Shown: positions 22,123 through 29,752 of the stretch, in pieces
Numbering within the stretch: position 1 is the first letter of the stretch
Layout: every line of letters starts with the position of its first letter
DNA from: Verrucomicrobiales bacterium
GTDB taxonomy: Bacteria; Verrucomicrobiota; Verrucomicrobiia; Limisphaerales; UBA9464
Direction of reading: 5' to 3'
DNA length: 32,735 nt
Assembly (NCBI GenBank): GCA_027488845.1
Contig: JAIYBC010000043.1
Coordinates: forward strand, 1 to 32,735
The notes under the pieces: model-generated
Told to the model about the DNA's origin: nothing
Database searches by the model: none
The model's input: only the letters and a program-made list of their open reading frames with translations
Translations under genes and position numbers: made by a program

Positions 22123-22731
22123 GTGAAGCCCCCATTCCACGAAGACTACGCCAGCCCCGACGTCGATCCGTCCGGCCACGGTGTCGAGGAGTTCCCCTTC
22201 GAAGAGGTGTTCGAACGCCTCGACGGTCCAGCACCGACGCGCTCGCCTGGCGACCTGGCCGAGATGGTCAAGGCGCTCCTCGGTTGGTCCATCGACATCC
22301 GGTTCGGCCATCGGACCTCGCACCAGCTCGTCGCCTCCCGCGTGGTCGCCGCGCTCTGGGTGGTCAACCCCGGCGCTTTCGAAGGCCGCTCCCTCCGCTC
22401 CGTCGCATCGTCGACCGGCATCTCGTTCGACCAACTCGTCCGGGCCACCGCCGCCTTCTCCCGGAGGTTCGGCATCCGCTCTCACGCCCAATCCCACGCG
22501 TGGAACTACAAGCCCCGCCAAGGCGTCGAGAATTGCGTCCCGCTATCTTCACCCTCCGGCGACGGAAAAGCGCAACGGCGACCCATCCCCGCTTCGGCGC
22601 TGAGCCCGGCTGTTCCGTGCCCGGTTGGCCAAGTGAAGGGCAAGGAATCTTTTCCGGCCGGGGCGAAGAGCGCGCGGTCGGCGTCATCCCGTCGACCACG
22701 CAGTGCCGACCCGAAACCGTCTGTCCCATGA
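22123..22731 (+). CDS. phage protein with HTH-like segment, unknown function
   Basis: The ~202-residue protein probably starts at GTG 22123, twelve bases after the loader stop; the frame is open further upstream through the loader gene. The middle is helical (GDLAEMVKALLGWSIDIRFG ... QLVASRVVAALWVVNP) and holds a likely helix-turn-helix: GRSLRSVASSTGISFDQLVR then ATAAFSRRFGI. The last ~70 residues are basic and Ser/Pro-rich. A DNA-binding role is likely; no family named. It ends in an ATGA overlap with the ParB-like gene. Confidence 0.6.
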   Translation: MKPPFHEDYASPDVDPSGHGVEEFPFEEVFERLDGPAPTRSPGDLAEMVKALLGWSIDIRFGHRTSHQLVASRVVAALWVVNPGAFEGRSLRSVASSTGISFDQLVRATAAFSRRFGIRSHAQSHAWNYKPRQGVENCVPLSSPSGDGKAQRRPIPASALSPAVPCPVGQVKGKESFPAGAKSARSASSRRPRSADPKPSVP

Positions 22732-23312
22732 AATCCACGCCCAAGCCTCCCCCTAAGATCGCGATTCATTGCCAGTTCAGCCGGATGGCTGATCCGGAAT
22801 CGCTCGCGCCTCATCCGCAGAACCCGAAGCGGCATCCGCCCGAGCAACTCCGGGTGTTCGAGAAGGTCATCCGCGAGCAGGGGATCCGCCGGTCCATCGT
22901 CGTCAGCAAGCGGAGCGGGTACGTGGTCAGCGGCCACGGGCTCCTGGAGACCCTGAAGCGTCTCGGGCTGAAGTTGGTCCCGGTCGACGATCAAGACTTC
23001 CCAAGCGAGGAAGCCGAGCTGGCCCACATGGTCGCCGACAACAAGCTCCCGGAGTTGGGGGAGACCGCGGAGGCCGAGGTCCGGAAGATCCTGCGGCAAC
23101 TCGAAGGGGCAGGGATCGACAGCGAGATCGCCGGCATCGTGAAAGAGATCGAGACGGCCGCGCTGCGCGAGGTTAAGCCGGCTGTCCCGCCGGCCATGTC
23201 GTGGATCCTCGTCGGAATCCCGACCGTGAAGTTTGGGGAGATCGCCAAGGAGATCGAGGCCATCGCGGCCCGGCCGGACTCCATCGTCGAGACCACCGTC
23301 GCGAACAAATGA
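22728..23312 (+). CDS. ParB/sulfiredoxin-fold phage protein
   Basis: The 194-residue protein has the ParB N-terminal pattern: LAPHPQNPKRHPPEQLRVFE (~26-45), SIVVSKRSGYVVSGHGLLET (~56-75), then LKRLGLKLVPVDDQDF and AELAHMVADNKLPELGETAE. In ParB-like phage proteins the usual GHGR is the active CTP/ATP or nuclease site; here it reads GHGL, so the Arg is missing. Phages often place such a protein before a DNA methyltransferase, as here (next gene starts in an ATGA overlap). The last ~40 residues are a short extra domain. Function in DNA modification or partition is inferred. Confidence 0.8.
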   Translation: MKSTPKPPPKIAIHCQFSRMADPESLAPHPQNPKRHPPEQLRVFEKVIREQGIRRSIVVSKRSGYVVSGHGLLETLKRLGLKLVPVDDQDFPSEEAELAHMVADNKLPELGETAEAEVRKILRQLEGAGIDSEIAGIVKEIETAALREVKPAVPPAMSWILVGIPTVKFGEIAKEIEAIAARPDSIVETTVANK

Positions 23313-23905
23313 GCACGAAGTGCGACAACCATAACCCGGCGGCGAAGCTCATTCTCCGCCGGCACTTCCTTAGCCGGTACCACCGAGACCGAGCGCCGCG
23401 GGTCCTCGACTGCTTCCAAGGATCCGGCCTCATCTGGGGCCAGCTCGGGGCGGAGTTCCCGATCGGGTCCTACTGGGGCGTCGACCTGAAGCCGAAGAAG
23501 GGCCGGTTGAAGATCGATTCCGCGCGGATCCTCGAACAGGAGGGTTGGGACGCGGACGTGGTCGACCTCGACGCCTACGGGTCCCCGTGGACCCACTGGC
23601 GCAACCTGGTTCGGACCTTCCGCGGCGACCGGATCAGCGTGTTCCTCACCTTCGGGATGGTGAAGATGTTTGGCCTCTCCGCGAACTGCGACGCGACCGT
23701 CTTGGACATGGCCGGATGTCGCTTCTCCCGACCGCTCCCGACCTCACTCCGCTCCCGATTCAACGGATGGGCGTTGGACTACGCCCTCGGCGACGCCCGA
23801 AAGCACGGATTGGAGGCCGTCGAGGTCCAGGAGGCCTTCCCCCAAGGCCGGGCGCGGTACATCGGCGTCCATCTGGCGCGAGTTTCCGCCAATGAATCCG
23901 TTTAG
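23309..23905 (+). CDS. methyltransferase-like phage protein (Rossmann fold, Trm1-like motif)
   Basis: The 198-residue protein has a motif-I-like VLDCFQGSGLIWGQL (~32-46), an acidic strand end YWGVDLKPKKGRLKID (~55-70) and VDLDAYGSPWTHW (~85-97). The last motif matches the D-x-D-P/A-Y/F-G-S-P loop of Trm1-type guanine-N2 methyltransferases, where it binds the substrate. The order fits a SAM-dependent methyltransferase. Substrate (tRNA, DNA or a modified base) is unknown. The co-translated ParB-like partner argues for DNA. At 198 residues it lacks the long C-terminal part of Trm1. No NPPY or DPPY motif of ordinary adenine or cytosine-N4 enzymes is present. Confidence 0.65.
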   Translation: MSTKCDNHNPAAKLILRRHFLSRYHRDRAPRVLDCFQGSGLIWGQLGAEFPIGSYWGVDLKPKKGRLKIDSARILEQEGWDADVVDLDAYGSPWTHWRNLVRTFRGDRISVFLTFGMVKMFGLSANCDATVLDMAGCRFSRPLPTSLRSRFNGWALDYALGDARKHGLEAVEVQEAFPQGRARYIGVHLARVSANESV

Positions 23906-24090
23906 GTCGTTGAAAATGAGCAAGTTAAGACAGTTTCTTGTTGTGAAAGAGAATGTCTTGGTGTTTCCTTAAGTCGTTGCAAGTGAGTGACTTGTAACGA
24001 GCAAAACGGAATGGCCGCCCCGCCCCGTTCGCTCACACAAACAGGGCAACCGGGTGCAACCGGTGGGCGGCCGAAGAAACGAAACATCAC
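23906..24090. promoter_or_regulatory. AT-rich control region with dyad and direct repeat
   Basis: This is the largest gap in the tightly packed phage operon and is far more AT-rich than its surroundings. CGTTGCAAGT (23975) and ACTTGTAACG (23990) form a 10-bp dyad with one mismatch around GAGTG. A related half, GTCGTTGAAAATGAGCAAG, starts near 23907, so GTCGTTG-x-AA-x-TGAG occurs twice 66 bases apart. It probably carries the promoter and operator for the genes from 24091 on. Confidence 0.5.
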
Positions 24091-25053
24091 ATGGCTCACA
24101 ACATCAACCGCAACAACGGCAAGGACAGCATCGTTTGGACCGGCAAGACCCCGTGGCACCGCCTCGGGACCGCCCTTCCGGAAGCCTTCACGGCCGCCGA
24201 GGCCCTGACCCACGGCGGCCTGGACTACACCGTCGAGAAGATCGGCCTGATGACCGCCGACGGGCAGACGGTTCCGAACCGTTTTGGTCTCCGCCGCACC
24301 GACACCAAGGCGGTCCTCGGCGTCTGCGCTGGGATGTACCAGCCCCTACAGAACCGGGACGCCTTCGCCTTCTTCGATGGCGCCTTCGGCAAGGACAAGG
24401 CCCGGTACGAGGTCGCCGGCGTGCTGGGGCAGGGCGAGAGGGTGTGGCTTCTGGCCCGCCTCCCGGGTGAGTTCGAGGTCATCAAGGGCGACGCGGTGAA
24501 CCAGTTCCTCCTTCTGACCAACGGATTCGACACCAACGAGCCGGTTCGCGCCCGGTTCACCCCGATCCGGGTCGTTTGCCAGAACACGCTCACCGCGGCC
24601 ATGGCGACCAACGCCAGCGAGATGCGGGTCCAGCACATCGGGAACGTGAAGGCCAAGCTCGAGATCGCCGGGAAGCTCCTCCGGGCTGCCGGGCTGTTCT
24701 TCGACGAGGCGGCCGGGGTCTTCCAGAGCTTCGCCCGGCAGTCGATGAAGGCCGCGGACGTCCGCGGGTTCGCCTCCGAAGTGATCACCGGCACCCGCCT
24801 CGAAAATCTCGACGATCTCCACCCGGTGACCCGGAACCGGATCCTGAAGGTCGAGGAACTCCATGAGACCGGAGTCGGTCACGACATCAGGGGCGTCCGC
24901 GGGACCCTGTGGGGCGCGTACAACGCGGTCACCGAGTACGTCGACCACGCCCGGACCTCTGAGGACCTCGGGTACATCGTCGACGGCGGCGGCGCGAAGC
25001 TGAAGGAGCGCGCGTTCGAGGTCGCGAAGGGCTGGGCGCTCGCGGCGAACTGA
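24091..25053 (+). CDS. DUF932 phage/plasmid-related protein
   Basis: The 320-residue protein fits the DUF932 / phage-plasmid-like TIGR03299 family in length and sequence: NGKDSIVWTGKTPWHRLGTA, FAFFDGAFGKDKARYEVAGV, ERVWLLARLPGEFEV, LTNGFDTNEPVRARFTPIRV VCQNTL (split here) and a late GTLWGAYNAVTEYVDHART. The family is common in phages and plasmids and its role is not settled. It is the first gene behind the AT-rich control region and may head a separate transcript. Confidence 0.88.
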   Translation: MAHNINRNNGKDSIVWTGKTPWHRLGTALPEAFTAAEALTHGGLDYTVEKIGLMTADGQTVPNRFGLRRTDTKAVLGVCAGMYQPLQNRDAFAFFDGAFGKDKARYEVAGVLGQGERVWLLARLPGEFEVIKGDAVNQFLLLTNGFDTNEPVRARFTPIRVVCQNTLTAAMATNASEMRVQHIGNVKAKLEIAGKLLRAAGLFFDEAAGVFQSFARQSMKAADVRGFASEVITGTRLENLDDLHPVTRNRILKVEELHETGVGHDIRGVRGTLWGAYNAVTEYVDHARTSEDLGYIVDGGGAKLKERAFEVAKGWALAAN

Positions 25054-25118
25054 AGAAGGGCACGGAGGGGCGCGACTCCTACAACGCGCGGAACCTCAAC
25101 CTCTATCCGTTCAAGACC

Positions 25119-25901
25119 ATGGGAAACGAAACCATCATCGCGTGGACGAACCACACCTTCAACGTCGCCTGGGGATGCACCCGGATCGATCCGGGCTGTG
25201 CCAACTGCTACGCCGACACCCTTTCGAGCCGCTACGGGTTCGACGTGTGGGGCCCCGGCAAGCCACGGCGGACGTTCGGTCCGAAACACTGGGATGAACC
25301 TCTGAAGTGGGACCGTCTGGCCCGCGAGGGGAAAACCGTCTCGGTGGCGGGCGCCGGCCGGCCGCCGTTGGTGTTCACCTCGTCGATGTGCGACGTCTTC
25401 GAGGACCACCCGACCATCGACCAGGAGCGCGCGAAGCTCTGGCCGCTCATCCGGGCGACGCCGAACCTCCACTGGCAGGTCCTGACGAAGCGCGCGGACC
25501 GGATCCTGAACAACCTGCCGGAGGACTGGGGCCTGGAAGGCTACCCGAACGTCTGGCTCGGGGTGTCCATCTCCGAAGCCCGCGGCGCGTGGCGCGCGGA
25601 ACACCTTCGGAAGGTCCCAGCTGCGGTTCGGTTCATCTCCTACGAGCCTGCCTTGGGGCCTCTCGCGGGCGTCGTGGACCTCGCGGGCATCGACTGGGTG
25701 ATCTTCGGCGGCGAATCCGGCCCCGGGTTCCGGAAGATGGACGTCGAATGGGCGCGGTGCATGCGGGCGGCCTGCGAGCGCGCCGGGACGGCCTTCTTCT
25801 TCAAGCAGTCGGCCGCGCCGCGGACAGAGATGGGGACGACGCTCGACGGAAGCCTTGTTCGAGCGTTCCCAGATTTCTTGGGCACACCAAATATGCGTTG
25901 A
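25119..25901 (+). CDS. DUF5131 (phage Gp37/Gp68) family protein
   Basis: The 260-residue protein has the family opening IIAWTNHTFNVAWGCTRIDP then GCANCYADTLSSRYG. The Cx6CxxC spacing (C20, C27, C30) resembles a radical-SAM iron-sulfur site. Conserved blocks VFTSSMCDVFEDHPTIDQER, WQVLTKRADRILNNLP, NVWLGVSISE, FISYEPALGPL and DWVIFGGESGPGFRKMDVEW follow. Phage copies are common, and the function is not established. A possible link to the deazaguanine pair nearby is only inference; QueE, which makes the QueC substrate, is also a radical-SAM enzyme but looks different. Confidence 0.88.
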   Translation: MGNETIIAWTNHTFNVAWGCTRIDPGCANCYADTLSSRYGFDVWGPGKPRRTFGPKHWDEPLKWDRLAREGKTVSVAGAGRPPLVFTSSMCDVFEDHPTIDQERAKLWPLIRATPNLHWQVLTKRADRILNNLPEDWGLEGYPNVWLGVSISEARGAWRAEHLRKVPAAVRFISYEPALGPLAGVVDLAGIDWVIFGGESGPGFRKMDVEWARCMRAACERAGTAFFFKQSAAPRTEMGTTLDGSLVRAFPDFLGTPNMR

Positions 25902-25917
25902 CGGGTGAGGCGACAGC

Positions 25918-25946
25918 TTGAATCTTGATGAGAAAACGGCTAATAT
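25918..25946 (+). promoter_or_regulatory. sigma-70-type promoter of the accessory gene
   Basis: TTGAAT (25918-25923) and TAATAT (25941-25946) are separated by exactly 17 bases, a near-consensus promoter. It lies in the AT-rich gap just before the accessory gene at 26009, which therefore need not depend on the phage operon. Confidence 0.7.
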
Positions 25947-25978
25947 ATTGTGAGAAACGAATTGGTTTAAACTACTTA

Positions 25979-25998
25979 AAACAGTCATTTAACTGTTT
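25979..25998. promoter_or_regulatory. dyad between promoter and accessory gene
   Basis: AAACAGT (25979-25985) and ACTGTTT (25992-25998) form a perfect 7-bp dyad around CATTTA. It sits between the likely transcription start and the ATG at 26009, so it could be a repressor site or a 5' RNA hairpin. Confidence 0.5.
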
Positions 25999-26008
25999 GG
26001 TGTAATGT

Positions 26009-26584
26009 ATGAAGCTAAATTTCATAACCCAATTTTGGGAATCGACTGAAAAAGTGTCCTTGCTGCTTACTGTAATTACAGTTTTATCGGTAATATTTTC
26101 CGCTTCTGCTGCTGGTCTGAAAATAAGATTGGATTCGCTAAAAAAGAAAAGCGACTCGGAAAAGGCTGTCGAACGAGCAAGGTTTGATTTTGAATTGAAA
26201 CAGAAAAGCATTGAGTTGGAGAAAAAAACAAAGGAAGTGGCGGAAAAAACAGAAGCGAATGAGAAGCTTGCAATAGAGCTTGATAAACGGACAAGGGTCC
26301 CGCCGATAAAGGAGCGAATCATTGGTTTTATAAGCGATATTGATGCTGAGGCCCTAAAGGTTCTAAAAAATCAAAAAGAGAAAACACTGCTGATAAAGAT
26401 GGTTCTTGATTCAAAAAAGGACCTTGAATTAAAGCAGCTTCTCGGCGACCCACGGTCGCTTCAATACATTCGAGTTTTTGAGCAAAAAGAGCTTCCTGAA
26501 GGAGAGTCGCCTTCTATTGGCTTTAGTGAATTTGGGCAGATTAGAACGTTGTATCTTGGTGTGAACAAAGATTTGGTAGAGTAA
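26009..26584 (+). CDS. AT-rich accessory (moron) gene: membrane-anchored coiled-coil protein
   Basis: The 191-residue protein begins MKLNFITQFWESTEKVSLLL with one membrane helix (~17-37, VSLLLTVITVLSVIFSASAAG). A long Lys/Glu coiled coil follows (~40-95, SLKKKSDSEKAVERARFDFE ... ELEKKTKEVAEKTEANEKL), then a C-terminal alpha/beta domain (~100-191) of unknown family. The base composition is far more AT-rich than any neighbour, and the gene has its own promoter and a dyad. It is wedged between DUF5131 and the terminase genes. This is the profile of a lysogeny-expressed moron. Superinfection exclusion or another host-benefit role is plausible but unproven. Confidence 0.8.
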   Translation: MKLNFITQFWESTEKVSLLLTVITVLSVIFSASAAGLKIRLDSLKKKSDSEKAVERARFDFELKQKSIELEKKTKEVAEKTEANEKLAIELDKRTRVPPIKERIIGFISDIDAEALKVLKNQKEKTLLIKMVLDSKKDLELKQLLGDPRSLQYIRVFEQKELPEGESPSIGFSEFGQIRTLYLGVNKDLVE

Positions 26585-26605
26585 TGCTGCGTTCCGTCTC
26601 CCTAG

Positions 26606-27265
26606 ATGGGGACGAAATCACCTACCGGCTGCCCTGCCGGCCTCCTGAACTCGTCGGACGCGGAAACGCTGCTGAAGGCGGACATCCGGAACCTCACCTT
26701 GAAGGTGAAGGCCGGGCGTCCGCTTTCCGCCGGCGAGCGGAAGCTACTCGCGTCGATGACCGGCGGCGGGAAGCCGTCGACCTCGGCCTACGTCCGCACC
26801 CAGGTCGAGCTCGCCGAAGCCATCGGAGTCGAGCGGAAGACCATCCAGAGATGGCGGAAGGTTGACGGCAATCCGGGCGCCGAGGCTGACGGACGCTGGA
26901 ACGTCGAGGCATGGCGGGCCTTCAAGGCCGCGCGGGAGGGTGAGACGGTTGGCGCCCCTCTGGAGTCCGTTACCGCCCTGAAGGCGCGTCATCTTCTCCT
27001 TCAGAACCAGAAGCTCGAGCACCAAATCGCCGTCATGCGGCGGGAGTACGTGCCCGCGTCGGACGTCGAGCGGTGGGGCTCTGAACTCGGGGCCGAGATC
27101 CGAAAGGTGGTCTGCCAGATCCACCGGCTGGCCCCTTCCATCGTCGGTATGCAGGTCCAGGACGCCGAGGCCCGGCTGCGTGAGATGGAGGACGAGATCC
27201 TCGCCAAGCTCCACATCCTGGAGGAGCAGGCGGCGACCCAACCCGATCCGGAGGGCGGCGAGTGA
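26606..27265 (+). CDS. terS: phage terminase small subunit (Nu1 type)
   Basis: The 219-residue protein has an HTH of terminase small-subunit type (~66-86, QVELAEAIGVERKTIQRWRK) followed by GRWNVEAWRAFKAA. It also has the long helical part typical of Nu1-like proteins: LKARHLLLQNQKLEHQIAVM, RREYVPASDVERWGSELGAE and IHRLAPSIVGM. It would bind the packaging site and regulate the large subunit. ATG 26606 has no clear ribosome site. Its stop overlaps the large-subunit start by four bases. Confidence 0.85.
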   Translation: MGTKSPTGCPAGLLNSSDAETLLKADIRNLTLKVKAGRPLSAGERKLLASMTGGGKPSTSAYVRTQVELAEAIGVERKTIQRWRKVDGNPGAEADGRWNVEAWRAFKAAREGETVGAPLESVTALKARHLLLQNQKLEHQIAVMRREYVPASDVERWGSELGAEIRKVVCQIHRLAPSIVGMQVQDAEARLREMEDEILAKLHILEEQAATQPDPEGGE

Positions 27266-29082
27266 TCAATCCGCTCCTGCGAGGGTTCAAGGCGGCCGTC
27301 CGACCTTCCGACCGCCGGCTTCCGTGGCAGTGGATGGAAGACCACGTCGTCGTCGACAACACCTCGTCGATGTCGGGCAACTGGAGGTCCGACAACTCGC
27401 CGTGGGTGAAAGAGATCGCCGAGGTCGCCGCGGACAACCGCGTGAAGCGGGTCGTCGTGAAGTGTTCCGCGCAGTCGGCCAAGACCCAGACCATCATGGG
27501 CATTCTCTGCTGGGCCATCGCCGAGGACCCGGGGCCGGCGATGTGGGTCATGGCGTCCAAGGACGACGCGAAGGACCTCTTCAAGGATCGCATCGACCCG
27601 ACGTTCCGAGCCTGCAAGCCGGTGTCCGACCTGTTGTTGGATACCGAAGGGCTGACGTACCGGTTCGCTTCCATGCCGCTGTACTTCGTCGGCGCTGGCT
27701 CACCCTCGAAGCTTCAATCCAAGCCGATCCGATGGCTCTTTCTCGACGAGGTTCGGAACTACCCCAAGGGCGCTTTGGACACGGTTTTGAAGCGGACGCG
27801 GTCGTTCTGGAACTCCCGGCAATTCATCATCAGCACCCCCGACATGGAAGGCGACACGGTGGACCGGTCGTTCAAGGAAGGCGACCAGAGGATGTTTCAC
27901 TTCTCGTGCCCGGCCTGCGGCCAGCTCCAACCGCTGAAGATGGAGCAGCTCCGCTGGGACACCAACGATGCGACCAAGCCGGCGGGCGAGTGGAACTTCG
28001 ACGCGCTCGCAGAGACCATCCGGTACCAGTGTGTCGCCTGTGTTCATGTGATCCGGGACACCCCGGTCGATCGACGGACCATCGCCCGGACGGGTCGGTT
28101 CATCCGGATGAACCCCAACGCGCCGCGGTCCACCGTCTCGTTCACTTGGAGCGCACTCCTCCCGCATTGGGTAACCTGGCGGAGCTTGGTCGAGGAGTTC
28201 CTTCTCGCGCAGGCCGCGGCCCGGACTGGGGACCTCTCGCCGCTCAAGGCCTTCGTGAATGAGAGCTTGGGCGAGTCGTGGCGGGACCAACTCGGGGAGA
28301 TCGACGACTTCGACAACCTCGCGGGGTGCATGGAGGACTATGACTTCGGCGACCCGTGGCCGGATGAACGGGCGCGGTTCATGGCCGCCGACAAGCAGGA
28401 GTCTGGCGGCGAGCACTACTGGTGGGTCGTTCGTGCCTTTGGACCATTCGGGAAGTCTCGGCTCCTCGGCTATGGCCGATGCAACACGTTCGCCGAGTTG
28501 GAGGAGATCCGGAAGACCTACAACGTGCCGAACACCAACGCGATTCTGGACTCGGGGTTCAAGGCGCGGGAGGTCTATCGGTTCTGTGCGTCGACGGGGT
28601 GGAAGGCGTTCAAGGGCGACGATGCGCCGTTCTTCCTGCTCCACGAGCCGGTCCCAGGGAAGCCCGGCCAGATGCGGACCGTCCGTCGAATCTGGCGCTA
28701 CACCTACGTCGATCCGCATTTCGGCACAGCGCAGGCGGGCAAGTTCCGGCCGATCAAGCTGTTCCAGTTCGCCAACGATCCGACCAAGGACATGCTGGCG
28801 GAGTACATTGGGCGGCTCGTTGGCGAGTTCTCGATTCCGGGGCACAAGCGGATCGGGCGGGACTACCTGAAGCAACTCACGGCCGAACGGCGTGAGGAGA
28901 CCAAGGACGCGCGCGGCCGTCTCCGGTTCGTGTGGAAGCGGGTTCGGAAGGATAACCACCTGTGGGACTGCGAGTTGATGATTCTGGTCGCGGCCGTCGT
29001 GACCAAGGTCGTCGCCACTCAAGGGCCATCGAGTCTAAGCCAAAGCCATCCAACTAAAGGCGCCGAAGAGGGCAACAAATGA
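27262..29082 (+). CDS. terL: phage terminase large subunit (GpA family)
   Basis: The 606-residue protein is full length for lambda-GpA-type terminases. It has a Walker-A-like VVVKCSAQSAKTQTIMG (~65-80), a Walker B IRWLFLDEVRN (~156-166), a motif III RQFIISTPDMEG, and zinc-type cysteines CPACGQ and QCVAC. The C-terminal nuclease half follows (RFMAADKQES, NTNAILDSGFKAREVYRFC, DNHLWDCELM). It powers genome packaging and cuts concatemers. The ATG overlaps the small-subunit stop. The next frame starts in an ATGA overlap at 29079 but is broken, so this is the last intact phage gene in the window. Confidence 0.95.
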   Translation: MINPLLRGFKAAVRPSDRRLPWQWMEDHVVVDNTSSMSGNWRSDNSPWVKEIAEVAADNRVKRVVVKCSAQSAKTQTIMGILCWAIAEDPGPAMWVMASKDDAKDLFKDRIDPTFRACKPVSDLLLDTEGLTYRFASMPLYFVGAGSPSKLQSKPIRWLFLDEVRNYPKGALDTVLKRTRSFWNSRQFIISTPDMEGDTVDRSFKEGDQRMFHFSCPACGQLQPLKMEQLRWDTNDATKPAGEWNFDALAETIRYQCVACVHVIRDTPVDRRTIARTGRFIRMNPNAPRSTVSFTWSALLPHWVTWRSLVEEFLLAQAAARTGDLSPLKAFVNESLGESWRDQLGEIDDFDNLAGCMEDYDFGDPWPDERARFMAADKQESGGEHYWWVVRAFGPFGKSRLLGYGRCNTFAELEEIRKTYNVPNTNAILDSGFKAREVYRFCASTGWKAFKGDDAPFFLLHEPVPGKPGQMRTVRRIWRYTYVDPHFGTAQAGKFRPIKLFQFANDPTKDMLAEYIGRLVGEFSIPGHKRIGRDYLKQLTAERREETKDARGRLRFVWKRVRKDNHLWDCELMILVAAVVTKVVATQGPSSLSQSHPTKGAEEGNK

Positions 29083-29162
29083 CGGAAACATTCATGAAAC
29101 CCGCATTCGACCGGTCGAACCGGCGCCCATTTTGGCCGGGATATCCGCGACTCGTTTCTTGA
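29079..29162 (+). pseudogene. truncated start of the next phage gene
   Basis: An ATG at 29079 overlaps the large-terminase stop (ATGA), the same coupling as other genes of the operon. It reads only 27 codons (MTETFMKPAFDRSNRRPFWP, then GYPRLVS) before a stop. In GpA-type phages a small head-joining gene or portal should follow. I read this as its cut-off beginning, with the junction to cassette DNA somewhere between ~29100 and ~29160. Confidence 0.4.
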
Positions 29163-29257
29163 CCGAAGCGTCCAACTGGCCACAGTTGAGTCAGTTCGGT
29201 GGAAACCGGTCCGCGGCCACCGCCACGATATCCGCGACCCAGTCGCGCAGAATACCT

Positions 29258-29264
29258 GTTAGGC
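29258..29264 (+). repeat. first GTTAGGC core of the right-hand cassette array
   Basis: GTTAGGC matches the integron GTTRRRY core exactly and lies 14 bases before the first small gene. The ~120 bases to its left contain arms CCGGGATATCCGCGACT (29134) and AGTCGCGCAGAATACC (29241) that pair imperfectly. It may be the right end of a diverged attC or of an attI. Confidence 0.55.
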
Positions 29265-29277
29265 GGAGGCACACGCT

Positions 29278-29664
29278 ATGGCTCCAAAATCCATCACCAA
29301 AAGGCGATTCATCGGTTGGTTCGTTGTTTTCACCGTCGGCATGGCCGGGTGGACATTGCCGGGTGACCTAGGCTTGTGCATCGGCATTGGCATGCTGGCA
29401 ATTAGCAACATGATTCTCCTATCGCAACGCACGCATTCTCGCCCACTTTCAGCCCGTGAAATGCTGTGGGTCCTTGCTCTATTGGTTGGGATCGTCCTTT
29501 TGATGAGTGCCGCGTGGCGATGGCTACCCAATGACCTTGGCGCACCGTTTGTCAAAGCAATCCGACACCCAGCCTCGGTTGCGGTTCTTTGGATGGTCGG
29601 GACTTGGCTCACGTATCGACGTTGCAGGCCTATAACTTCAAATGACGCACCAGTCGCCTCCTGA
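29278..29664 (+). CDS. cassette gene 1: small multi-pass membrane protein
   Basis: The 128-residue protein has about four hydrophobic helices: FIGWFVVFTVGMAGWTLPGD, LGLCIGIGMLAISNMILLSQ, LWVLALLVGIVLLMSAAW and SVAVLWMVGTWLTYR. No motif or family is recognised. GGAGG lies eight bases before ATG 29278, a good ribosome site placed just behind the GTTAGGC core. Its last codons and TGA lie in the ~97-bp shared element (ending ...Val-Ala-Ser). Confidence 0.75.
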   Translation: MAPKSITKRRFIGWFVVFTVGMAGWTLPGDLGLCIGIGMLAISNMILLSQRTHSRPLSAREMLWVLALLVGIVLLMSAAWRWLPNDLGAPFVKAIRHPASVAVLWMVGTWLTYRRCRPITSNDAPVAS

Positions 29665-29752
29665 GAAACTGGCTTCATAAACCGTTGATAGTCAGCACTC
29701 GATGCCTTTCCAGTTTCTTACGTCATTGCCCCTCGTCCGACGAGGTTGGTTC
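29656..29752 (+). repeat. cassette 3' element, copy 1
   Basis: A ~97-bp segment runs from GCCTCCTGA to the start of attC 1. It contains GAAACTGG/CCAGTTTC arms ~41 bases apart and a CCTCG-TCCGA-CGAGG hairpin. It is nearly identical in copies at 30165, 30794 and 32155. The TGA of cassette gene 1 is part of it. Confidence 0.85.

Larger units (their letters stand above)
6464..29162. mobile_element. integrated phage-derived element (prophage or prophage remnant)
   Basis: The element starts after the tRNA with a tyrosine recombinase, carries cargo to ~12.4 kb, and then a phage module from small regulators through recombination, replication and DNA modification to both terminase subunits. The right phage border is not an attachment repeat. 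The operon breaks off about 80 bases after the large terminase, and cassette-type DNA begins. I found no second copy of the tRNA 3' end in the window, so attR is outside or lost. Portal, capsid, tail and lysis genes are absent from the window. Confidence 0.8.

Noticed and set aside
27700-29022. 440-residue minus-strand frame opposite the large terminase
   Set aside because: It is an Arg/Pro/Leu-rich antisense shadow of a well-supported terminase gene.
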